Made by a program: the position numbers and the translations under genes. A DNA stretch of 36,941 nucleotides from an uncultured Bacilli bacterium. GTDB taxonomy: Bacteria; Bacillota_I; Bacilli_A; RFN20; CAG-449. The stretch is taken from NCBI GenBank assembly GCA_947627505.1, contig CANQWG010000009.1, forward strand, positions 1-36,941, given 5' to 3'. Below are positions 23,718 to 30,614 of the stretch, piece by piece (within the stretch, counting starts at the first letter, position 1; every line of letters starts with the position of its first letter). The notes beneath the pieces are model-generated. The model was not told the origin of the DNA and did not search any database. It was given only the letters and a program-made list of their open reading frames with translations.

Positions 23718-25280
23718 TTATTTTGCAATTTCTGTAGCCCGCAATTCGCGAATAACCGAAACTTTAATTTGACCTGGATAAGTCATTTCATTTTCAATTT
23801 TATCTCTGATATCACGCGCCAATTTAAACGATGCTAAATCGTCAACCTTATCGGGGACCACCATGACTCTTACTTCACGACCAGATTGCATCGCAAATGA
23901 TGAAGATACACCTTCAAATTGCTTACAAATATTTTCTATTTGTTCGATTCTTTGAATGTAATTTTCTAATGTTTCGCTCCGTGCCCCCGGTCTTGCTGCG
24001 GAAAGAGTGTCCGCTGCCGCAACCAAATGAGAAATTACAAACTTAGCCGGCACGTCACCATGATGCGATTCGATTGCATTGACCACAACTTCGGGTTCTC
24101 CGTATTTTTTAGCAAGTCGTACTCCGATTTCAACATGGCTTCCATCCATTTCAAAATCAGCGGCTTTACCGACATCGTGAAGTAAGCCGGCACGTTTTGC
24201 AAGATTTTGATCCAAGCCTAATTCAGCCGCCATTACGCCAGCTAAATAGGCCACTTGAACGGAATGATCAAAGACATTTTGACCATATGAAGTACGATAT
24301 TTCAAACGTCCTACATAGGTTAATAAATCTTTATTAATTCGTGGTAACCCAAGTTTTAATGCCGCTTGCATACCTGCTTCTTTAACCGAACGATCAACTT
24401 CAGCTTTGGCCTTTTCACAGATTTCTTCAATTCGTCCCGGTTGAATTCTTCCGTCTTTAATCAATAATTCCAAAGCTAAACGCGCTGTCTCTCTTCTAAT
24501 TGGGTCAAAGCAAGAAACGGTGATTACTTCCGGAGTATCGTCGATTAAAATATCGACACCTAAAAGTTGCTCTAAAGTTCTAATATTGCGACCTTCTCTT
24601 CCGATAATTCGTCCTTTCATTTCATCGCTTGGAAGTGGGACCACAGATACCGTCCGTTCGGTCGTCACTTCTTGTGCGTATTTATCGATGGCTAGCGCCA
24701 ATAAATCGCGAGCCTTATTGTCGGCTTGTTCTTTTGCTTCATCCTCACGATTCTTGATAAAAGCAGCGATTTCTTGAGAAAGTTTTTCTTCAACTCTTTT
24801 AAATATTTCGGTTTTAGCTTCGTTGATCGACATTTGTGAAACTTTCTCTAATTCTGTAATAATCGCATCAATTTTTTCTTGTAAAACATTTTCTTTTCGA
24901 GACAACTCTTTGTTGCGTCGATCAAGTAAGTCGTTCTTTTCCTCTAAGTTTTTTTCCTTTTCAAGCAAAGCGAGATCGCGTCGATCAATACTTTGCTCTC
25001 TTGCCGTCAACTTATTTTCAGCATTGACTGCTTCTTGCTTTCTTTCCTTGATTTCCCGCTCAGCCTCAAGTTTCATCTCATAAACTGTAGACTTAGCATC
25101 TAATTGAGCATTTTTAATAATATGCTCCCCTTTAATCTCTGCGTCCTTAATAATCTTTTCAGCTTTTTTTGTAGCTTGCTTTGATTTTAAAGCCGGAATT
25201 AACCGACAAATTAAAAAGCCGACTATAAGTCCGATGACAAGAAAAAGGATGATTAAAAGCACGGCTGTTCCTGTATCCAT
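23718..25280 (-). CDS. rny: Ribonuclease Y
   Basis: Membrane-anchored endoribonuclease that starts bulk mRNA decay in Firmicutes. The 520-residue protein has one N-terminal helix (residues about 6-28, [20 protein letters not shown]), a long charged coiled coil to about residue 200, a KH domain with [16 protein letters not shown] and an HD domain with [17 protein letters not shown]. The frame opens at 25415, but the ATG at 25280 is chosen because AAAGGAGG lies directly upstream and the result equals the B. subtilis length. It has its own promoter and a leader of about 170 bases. RicA, its likely partner, is encoded downstream. Confidence 0.97.
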   Translation of the reverse strand: MDTGTAVLLIILFLVIGLIVGFLICRLIPALKSKQATKKAEKIIKDAEIKGEHIIKNAQLDAKSTVYEMKLEAEREIKERKQEAVNAENKLTAREQSIDRRDLALLEKEKNLEEKNDLLDRRNKELSRKENVLQEKIDAIITELEKVSQMSINEAKTEIFKRVEEKLSQEIAAFIKNREDEAKEQADNKARDLLALAIDKYAQEVTTERTVSVVPLPSDEMKGRIIGREGRNIRTLEQLLGVDILIDDTPEVITVSCFDPIRRETARLALELLIKDGRIQPGRIEEICEKAKAEVDRSVKEAGMQAALKLGLPRINKDLLTYVGRLKYRTSYGQNVFDHSVQVAYLAGVMAAELGLDQNLAKRAGLLHDVGKAADFEMDGSHVEIGVRLAKKYGEPEVVVNAIESHHGDVPAKFVISHLVAAADTLSAARPGARSETLENYIQRIEQIENICKQFEGVSSSFAMQSGREVRVMVVPDKVDDLASFKLARDIRDKIENEMTYPGQIKVSVIRELRATEIAK

Positions 25281-25455
25281 TTTCTTCCTCCTTTTCGTGG
25301 TAATTAAAATAATCTTACCAATCGATACATAAAATAAGCGTAATAGTTCCATTAATGTATCATAAATAAATAAATTAACATTAAATATTGAGAATGGAAT
25401 GGAAAATAATTCCAAATCATAACTAATCTGCTCAGCACTCTATGAGTACATTAAT

Positions 25456-25484
25456 ATTATAACAATAAAAACATGATTATTAAA
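25456..25484 (-). promoter_or_regulatory. Extended -10 promoter of rny
   Basis: TATAAT (25456-25461) is preceded by TG one base away, giving TGTTATAAT. The -35 region at 17 bases (TTTAAT) is weak, as is common with extended -10 promoters. It would give rny a leader of about 170 bases in which no known riboswitch was recognised. Confidence 0.5.
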
Positions 25485-25513
25485 AGACAAATCTTAGAAT
25501 ATTTCCATTAGTA

Positions 25514-25542
25514 TAAAAAAGGAGGTGTATGCCTCCATTTTT
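25514..25542 (-). terminator. Intrinsic terminator after recA
   Basis: GGAGG and CCTCC (25521-25525 and 25532-25536) form a stem with a six-base loop, followed by six T on the minus strand. It starts right after the recA stop codon. Confidence 0.8.
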
Positions 25543-25544
25543 AT

Positions 25545-26546
25545 TTATTGTTCTTGACGCTTTTCACTGATTTTTGCAACTAAATTATCATAAACTTCAG
25601 GATGTTGTTTTAAAAACTCTTTAGCTGCTTCACGTCCTTGGCCCACTCGTTCTCCTAAAATTTCAAACCAAGAACCGGCTTTTTTGGCAAGATCATATTC
25701 TAAGGCCATATCGAGCGCTTCGCCGTACTTTGAAAATCCTTCGCCATATATCAATTCAACTTTACAACTCTTAAATGGCGGTGCCACTTTATTTTTGACT
25801 ACCTTTATATTAACAACATTTCCGATAATTTGATCGCCTTCTTTTAACGCTTCTCCTTTTCGAATGTCGATGCGAATAGAAGCATAAAACTTTAAAGCAC
25901 GTCCGCCGGTTGTTACTTCAGGGTTACCATAAATAACACCTACTTTTTCTCTTAATTGATTTATAAAAATAACGGTACAAGAAGATTTATTCAAAACTCC
26001 GGCGAGTTTTCTCATTGCCTTTGACATTAATCTAGCATGAGCTCCGACGTTTGAGTCGGACATCACACCTTCTAATTCACTTTGAGGAACTAAAGCGGCA
26101 ACTGAATCGACGACGATAATATCAATGGCTCCTGATTTAGCAAGCATTTCCACAATTTCAAGCGCTTGTTCTCCATGATCGGGTTGGGCCAAAATAAGTT
26201 CGTCGGTATTGACACCGAGTTTAGTAGCATATACTGGATCAATTGCATGTTCAGCATCGACAAAGGCTGCTCTCCCACCTTTTTTCTGTGCTTCAGCAAT
26301 CGCAGTTAGCGCTAAAGTTGTTTTGCCAGAAGATTCAGGTCCAAAAATTTCAATAATTCGACCTTTCGGATAACCTCCAATACCTAGCGCATTATCAATT
26401 AGAAGTGAGCCGCTAGGAATAGTATCGACGTCAATATTAGGACGATCTCCAAGTTTCATTACGGCACCTTTGCCAAATAATTTTTCAATATCGCGAATAG
26501 TCTCTTCTAATTTTTCATCTTTTGTTTTCACTTTTTCTTGTGCCAT
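25545..26546 (-). CDS. recA: Recombinase RecA
   Basis: Strand-exchange protein for homologous recombination and the SOS co-protease. The 333-residue protein has Walker A GPESSGKT (69-76), [18 protein letters not shown] and [12 protein letters not shown], all standard. The frame opens at 26561, but the ATG at 26546 (MAQEKVK) has GAGGA eight bases upstream. The order pgsA-cinA-recA is that of Bacillus. No clear LexA (SOS) box was found near it; the gene seems to be transcribed with pgsA and the cinA-like gene. The C-terminal tail is short and lacks the acidic stretch of some RecA proteins. Confidence 0.98.
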   Translation of the reverse strand: MAQEKVKTKDEKLEETIRDIEKLFGKGAVMKLGDRPNIDVDTIPSGSLLIDNALGIGGYPKGRIIEIFGPESSGKTTLALTAIAEAQKKGGRAAFVDAEHAIDPVYATKLGVNTDELILAQPDHGEQALEIVEMLAKSGAIDIIVVDSVAALVPQSELEGVMSDSNVGAHARLMSKAMRKLAGVLNKSSCTVIFINQLREKVGVIYGNPEVTTGGRALKFYASIRIDIRKGEALKEGDQIIGNVVNIKVVKNKVAPPFKSCKVELIYGEGFSKYGEALDMALEYDLAKKAGSWFEILGERVGQGREAAKEFLKQHPEVYDNLVAKISEKRQEQ

Positions 26547-26565
26547 TTTTTTTATCCTCACTTTA

Positions 26566-27039
26566 TCAATATTTGATTTTTTTACTTTTTATAAGTTCTT
26601 CGATTTTTTTCAAAGCGACCACTACGCATTTGGATCTAATTTCTTCACGCGTACCCTTAAACTGAAGTTCTAATACTGTCGTTTCACCATAAGCAAATCC
26701 AATGTAAACTAATCCGACTGGTTTATCTTCTAAAGCATCAGGTCCAGCATTTCCGGTAAAAGATACAGCGATTGACGAATCGAACAATTTTGCCGCACCT
26801 TCTGCCATATATCTAGCAGTTTCTTTAGAAATAGCTCCGTATTGTTTTAAAATCGATTCAGGGACATTAAGAACTTTTTGTTTTGCTTCATTACTATAAG
26901 TGACTGCCGAGCCTTTAAAGTAGTGAGATGCGCCAGGATAAGAAGTAATGGTAGTAGCAAATAAACCACCCGTCAAGCTTTCGGCACTGCTTAAAGTGAT
27001 GTCACCATTTTTGAGTGTTTCAAATAAGTCTTTAATCAT
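26566..27039 (-). CDS. pncC: CinA C-terminal domain protein (nicotinamide-nucleotide amidase type)
   Basis: A stand-alone CinA C-terminal domain of 157 residues. Members such as E. coli PncC hydrolyse NMN to nicotinic acid mononucleotide and ammonia in NAD recycling. The key segments are [12 protein letters not shown] near the N-terminus, the Tyr/Ser segment [15 protein letters not shown], and [21 protein letters not shown]. Bacillus cinA at this position is about 416 residues with an extra N-terminal MoaB-like domain; that domain is absent here. It overlaps the end of pgsA by eight bases and AAGGAGG precedes its ATG. Confidence 0.92.
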   Translation of the reverse strand: MIKDLFETLKNGDITLSSAESLTGGLFATTITSYPGASHYFKGSAVTYSNEAKQKVLNVPESILKQYGAISKETARYMAEGAAKLFDSSIAVSFTGNAGPDALEDKPVGLVYIGFAYGETTVLELQFKGTREEIRSKCVVVALKKIEELIKSKKIKY

Positions 27040-27646
27040 TTTTGTTTTCCTCCTTAAATAATTCTCTCGCTGAAATTAGATATATTATACCCGAAACAAC
27101 CGAAGCAATCATCGCTAAATAACAAAGGACAATGCTCAAACTGAATGGCAAATTCAATAACGAAAAAGGATAATCATTTAAAAAGACACAAATGATTGCA
27201 ATCATTTGAAGTACCGTTTTCATTTTTCCCCAAATTGAAGCGGCGATTACTTTTCCTTTTTCAACAGCAAGCATACGGACAGCATCGACAACAATATCTC
27301 TAGCTATCATCAAAACAACCACAATTGCCGGAATTCTTAAAGGCCCTTGGATGGCTAAAATAATGAGCGTTGAATTGACCAACAATTTATCAGCGATTGG
27401 ATCCATAAACTTACCATAGGTAGTTACAAGATTATATTTTCTAGCGATATGTCCATCTAAATAATCCGAAAATGAAGCAATAACGAAAATAATCAGCGCG
27501 ATAAAATAAATGACAGAAACATTAAACCCACCACCGGAAAGCTGTGGAATATTAATATTAAAAGCATCGTAAGGAAATAAGAGTAAAATTACCAATATAA
27601 CCATTAAAATCATTCTAACTGTCGTAATTTTGTTGGGTAAATTCAT
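27032..27646 (-). CDS. pgsA: CDP-diacylglycerol-glycerol-3-phosphate 3-phosphatidyltransferase
   Basis: Integral membrane enzyme that makes phosphatidylglycerophosphate, the precursor of phosphatidylglycerol. The 204-residue protein has four to six hydrophobic helices and the complete CDP-alcohol phosphotransferase motif DYLDGHIARKYNLVTTYGKF followed by MDPIAD (DG, AR, G, D and D residues all in register). It starts about 20 bases after the mature 3' end of RNase P RNA, with AAAGGAG in that gap, so it may share a transcript with gpsB-rnpB. Confidence 0.96.
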   Translation of the reverse strand: MNLPNKITTVRMILMVILVILLLFPYDAFNINIPQLSGGGFNVSVIYFIALIIFVIASFSDYLDGHIARKYNLVTTYGKFMDPIADKLLVNSTLIILAIQGPLRIPAIVVVLMIARDIVVDAVRMLAVEKGKVIAASIWGKMKTVLQMIAIICVFLNDYPFSLLNLPFSLSIVLCYLAMIASVVSGIIYLISARELFKEENKND

Positions 27647-27666
27647 TATTTAACTCCTTTATTGAG

Positions 27667-28007
27667 TGTTTGACCCGATAAGCCATGTTCTGTCGCGGAC
27701 AATTATTTATCTATGCAATTTATGCATGCCTGAAGCGATTCAATTCTCGCTTCTTGCTTCCCTTACCAAATTTAGGTTTCTCGCTTGTGGGGTTTACCGC
27801 GTTCCACTTCATGATTTCTCATGAACTACGTCACTGTGGCACTTTCAAAGACTTAACCATGTCATAATGATTTAGGTCTCGCCTTGCCGTTAGATGCTCC
27901 CATCTACCCAAAGTTATTTTTTCCTTTGGCACAAACACTACCATCATCGCAGATGGTGCGAGCATGGACTTTCCTCTAGCTATTGCCAGCAATTGTCTGG
28001 GTCAAAA
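27667..28007 (-). ncRNA. rnpB: RNase P RNA (bacterial, B type)
   Basis: Catalytic RNA that removes 5' leaders from tRNA precursors. Diagnostic conserved segments are visible on the minus strand: GAGGAAAGTCCATGCTCGCA near the 5' end, AAGTGCCACAGTGACG, GTGGAACGCGGTAAACCCC in the centre and ACAGAACATGGCTTAT near the 3' end. Outer helix P1 pairs TTTGACCC (27999-28006) with GGGTCAAA (27669-27676), fixing the ends to within a few bases. Length of about 340 is a little below B. subtilis. It abuts the gpsB stop codon and lies about 20 bases before pgsA, with no visible terminator of its own. Confidence 0.95.
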
Positions 28008-28008
28008 A

Positions 28009-28374
28009 CTATTTTATTTCATTTGGATCGATACCTTGTTTGAATAAAGCTTGTTCTAAAGCCGAAATTCTTTTTAGTAAATCGATGTTTCCTAAAGAAG
28101 AGCTGTTATCACTGCCTTCGAGACTTTTCAATTTTTCATTCAAAACAGCATTGGTAACTTCGATTTGATCCAATCGTTCTTTTAAAAGTTTATTAGTGCG
28201 GGTTAATTCGCTTATAGTATTTTCAGCATCTTGATGATATTGATTAAAGGTTAAATAATCCTTTAGTATTTCGTCAAGAAAACTATCTACTTGAAGAGGA
28301 TCATAGCCTGGTTTTTTACCGGCAAATTCACGATCAAGAATCGCTTTTGCATCATATTTAAGATTGAAATCCAT
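28009..28374 (-). CDS. gpsB: Cell cycle protein GpsB (DivIVA family)
   Basis: Small coiled-coil protein that guides class A PBPs between side wall and septum. The 121-residue product has the DivIVA/GpsB N-terminal membrane-binding and PBP-binding segment (LKYDAKAILDREFAGKKPGY, then DPLQVDSFLDEILKDY), a coiled coil at about 35-80 and a second helical segment near the C-terminus. The ATG at 28374 follows AAAGGA and gives the family start; upstream codons in the frame are not needed. The gpsB-rnpB pairing is found in Bacillus. It has a good promoter at 28406-28434. It is longer than the B. subtilis protein (98). Confidence 0.93.
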   Translation of the reverse strand: MDFNLKYDAKAILDREFAGKKPGYDPLQVDSFLDEILKDYLTFNQYHQDAENTISELTRTNKLLKERLDQIEVTNAVLNEKLKSLEGSDNSSSLGNIDLLKRISALEQALFKQGIDPNEIK

Positions 28375-28405
28375 CACTAATTTTTCCTTTCTCGGAACTT
28401 TAATT

Positions 28406-28434
28406 ATTATACAATAATTATCGATTATATGCAA
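28406..28434 (-). promoter_or_regulatory. Sigma-A promoter of gpsB(-rnpB)
   Basis: TTGCAT (28429-28434) and TATAAT (28406-28411) are separated by exactly 17 bases and read toward gpsB. It may also drive rnpB, which has no room for a promoter outside gpsB. Confidence 0.7.
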
Positions 28435-28620
28435 AATAAATAAGAAACCTTAGAAGATCTACTCAAGGCTTATCATTATCAGAAAATCTTTTTTATATAA
28501 CAAATAAAAAAACTTATTCTATAACATACAAGTTGTAATACAATATTACATTTAATTAGCTTATGATTTTCAAATATAACAAATGCGTGATATTTTTACT
28601 TTAGTGCATTTCAAAAATCA

Positions 28621-28644
28621 AAAAATCCTCAATTGAGGATTTTT
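28621..28644. terminator. Bidirectional terminator after the cysteine-rich gene
   Basis: A perfect 24-base palindrome with A5 and T5 ends around TCCTCAATTGAGGA. It can end transcription of the cysteine-rich gene (minus strand, stop at 28673); nothing is transcribed toward it from the plus side in this window. Confidence 0.8.
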
Positions 28645-28672
28645 CGTAAAGCATTTTCTTTTTAAAAACTTT

Positions 28673-29128
28673 TTAATTACAACATCCGCAGACTTGAATC
28701 GTTTCCATATTGCTTGAAACCGCCATCGGTTGCTTCATACAAAAAGCGCAGACACAGAAATTACAAGTAGCCCTCATTCTAATATACCGGCATAAATTCA
28801 TCACTGTACAAGTAAAAGTAATTGTCACCGTTTCATTTTGATTAATCGTTCCAAGACAGATGTTATTAGTACCACCACACTGACTATTGACAACATTTCC
28901 ATTGACCATCAAACTACCTCGCATCAAGCATAGGGAATTGTCAATTGGTAGTGAAACGACACAGTCCGTTATCGAATTTGAACAATTATTTTGAATAGTC
29001 AACGTGTAATTAACTTGTTCACAAACTCTGCAACAACAACGATCGCTTTGAAGCGTCATTAATAAGCCACAATCTGAACAATTAGAAACCCAAATGGATT
29101 GATTTCCAGAGTTACAATTAGTATTCAT
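28673..29128 (-). CDS. Cysteine-rich protein with DUF11-like beta-sandwich core
   Basis: Function unknown. The 151-residue product has 21 Cys: an N-terminal part with CSDC and the cluster DRCCCRVC, a core that reads like a DUF11 repeat (VNYTLTIQNN, SITDCVVSLPIDNSL, GSLMVNGNVVNSQ, LGTINQNETVTITFT), and a Cys-rich end with CNFCVCAFC and a final CGCCN. There is no signal peptide, so it would accumulate in the cytoplasm of the producing cell, as spore-coat and spore-appendage proteins do in the mother cell. The ATG at 29128 is chosen over an upstream start at 29161 because GAGGTG lies six bases before it. It is a single-gene unit with its own terminator. A spore-surface role is inference. Confidence 0.8.
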   Translation of the reverse strand: MNTNCNSGNQSIWVSNCSDCGLLMTLQSDRCCCRVCEQVNYTLTIQNNCSNSITDCVVSLPIDNSLCLMRGSLMVNGNVVNSQCGGTNNICLGTINQNETVTITFTCTVMNLCRYIRMRATCNFCVCAFCMKQPMAVSSNMETIQVCGCCN

Positions 29129-29144
29129 CCAAACACCTCTTTCA

Positions 29145-29158
29145 AACGTTATAACGTT
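29145..29158. promoter_or_regulatory. Perfect 14-base palindrome upstream of the cysteine-rich gene
   Basis: AACGTTATAACGTT reads the same on both strands. It lies about 17 bases upstream of the start codon at 29128, between the candidate promoter and the ribosome site, and could be a repressor site. It could also be chance in AT-rich DNA. Confidence 0.35.
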
Positions 29159-29259
29159 CAATTATGTATATGTGCCTATTTTGTTTTTGCAACAATCCGA
29201 ATTATTCATTTTATAAATGTAACAAATGGAGTATACTTATTTTAGAAACGGAGTAGTCA

Positions 29260-29985
29260 ATGAAAGCTTTAAATAAATTACTCAAGAACAAACGAACTTT
29301 AATATTTATCGATTTTGAAGGTACTCAATTTACTCATGAAATTATCGCTTGGGGAGCTATAAAAGTTAACATCGACGAAAATGGAAATATAATCAATACT
29401 TATCCTGGTTTTCATGTTTATATTAACACTGATTCAAAAATCGGATCCGTGGTCACTAAAATGACCGGCATCGATAAAGTTGTACTTGAAAAGCACGGAG
29501 TTGATTTTATTGAAGCGATAGCAAAATTTGTAGAATATGTAGGCGAAGAACTGCAGAATGTTTTGCTTTTGACATTTGGAAGTAACGATTTACGCATGTT
29601 TCATGACACAATGTTAAAATTTAATCTTCAAGAAGATAATACTGCTCGTCAAATATGCAAAGCGATGGTTGATTTTATGGCTTTTATCGGTCAATATATC
29701 CGTGATTCGCAAGGAAATAATTATTCTTTAACAAATTATTTGAAGATTTTTAAAATAGAGCCCTATGGCAAAAGCCACGATCCGCTAAATGATTCTATCG
29801 ATTTATTAAATCTTTATAAAGCTTTTATCAATTCACCAGAAATCGTTACTAATGAATATTTAAAATTAATCAGTAATTTAAAGATTTTACCTGATCCGAT
29901 TAAAAAAACCGTCACGAAATTATGTAACGGCGAAAATGTAACCAGTGAAGAATTTAAAAATTACGTTAAAACTTTCTTATCATAA
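29260..29985 (+). CDS. DEDDh 3'-5' exonuclease family protein
   Basis: A DnaQ/RNase T superfamily exonuclease of 241 residues. The four catalytic positions can be seen: Asp18 and Glu20 in IFIDFEGTQ, Asp110 in FGSNDLRMF, and His173 with Asp178 in SHDPLNDSIDLL, the Hx4D spacing of the DEDDh subgroup. The last 50 residues are outside the exonuclease fold and unrecognised. GGAG lies six bases before the ATG. It is a stand-alone exonuclease, not part of a polymerase. Substrate (RNA or DNA) is unknown; it resembles KapD-type and ERI-type proteins in layout. Its stop is 41 bases before recU, so the two may be co-transcribed. Confidence 0.85.
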   Translation: MKALNKLLKNKRTLIFIDFEGTQFTHEIIAWGAIKVNIDENGNIINTYPGFHVYINTDSKIGSVVTKMTGIDKVVLEKHGVDFIEAIAKFVEYVGEELQNVLLLTFGSNDLRMFHDTMLKFNLQEDNTARQICKAMVDFMAFIGQYIRDSQGNNYSLTNYLKIFKIEPYGKSHDPLNDSIDLLNLYKAFINSPEIVTNEYLKLISNLKILPDPIKKTVTKLCNGENVTSEEFKNYVKTFLS

Positions 29986-30026
29986 ATAACTATTTATATG
30001 GCAAAATATAATTAATGGAGGTATCT

Positions 30027-30614
30027 ATGGTCAATTATCCTAACAAAAAAGATGTCTCAAAACTCGAAAAATCTTTTCACAATTTTGCGAATCGTGGCAT
30101 GAATTTTGAACATGCCGTTAATACTTCAAACGATTATTATGATGAAGTCAAGCGAGCGATTATTACTAAAAGACCTACCCCAATTCACGTGGTCAAGGTT
30201 GATTATGCTGATAATGCAAGGATTAAAGATGCTTATTTTGAAAAGCAGTCTACCGCTGATTACAATGGCGTTTACCGCTCACGCTATATTGATTTTGAAT
30301 GTAAAGAAACCAAATCCAAAACTTCTTTAAGTTTTGGTAATATCTCTTCTCATCAAATAAAGCACTTAGAGAAAGTTATCTTTCATGGAGGTATTGCCTT
30401 TTTTCTCATCCATTTTGCAACACTTGGAGAAGTTTATTTACTAGATGCCAAAATCGTATGTGAATTTTATAATAAACAAGAACGAAAATCGATTCCTTAT
30501 AATTTTATTCAAGAAAAAGGAGTATTGGTGGAACAAAGCTTTATGCCGAGACTGAAGTACCTAGACGCTGTCGATAAGGTCTTCTTCAATGAAGCGCAAA
30601 AAGTCGATCTTTAA
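30027..30614 (+). CDS. recU: Holliday junction resolvase RecU
   Basis: Firmicutes-type resolvase that cuts four-way junctions and works with RecA and RuvAB. The 195-residue product matches Bacillus RecU: MVNYPNKK, NRGMNFEHAVNTSNDYY, KRPTPIHVVKVDY, and the nuclease core STADYNGVYRSRYIDFECKE with its catalytic Asp, Glu and Lys. An ATG at 30015 lies in frame, but GGAGGT is just before the ATG at 30027, which gives the family start. Its 3' end overlaps ponA by 26 bases, as recU and ponA are coupled in Bacillus. Confidence 0.96.
   Translation: MVNYPNKKDVSKLEKSFHNFANRGMNFEHAVNTSNDYYDEVKRAIITKRPTPIHVVKVDYADNARIKDAYFEKQSTADYNGVYRSRYIDFECKETKSKTSLSFGNISSHQIKHLEKVIFHGGIAFFLIHFATLGEVYLLDAKIVCEFYNKQERKSIPYNFIQEKGVLVEQSFMPRLKYLDAVDKVFFNEAQKVDL

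Noticed and set aside
27660-28010. Short open frames on both strands in the gpsB-pgsA gap
   Set aside because: The whole stretch is RNase P RNA by conserved sequence and P1 pairing.
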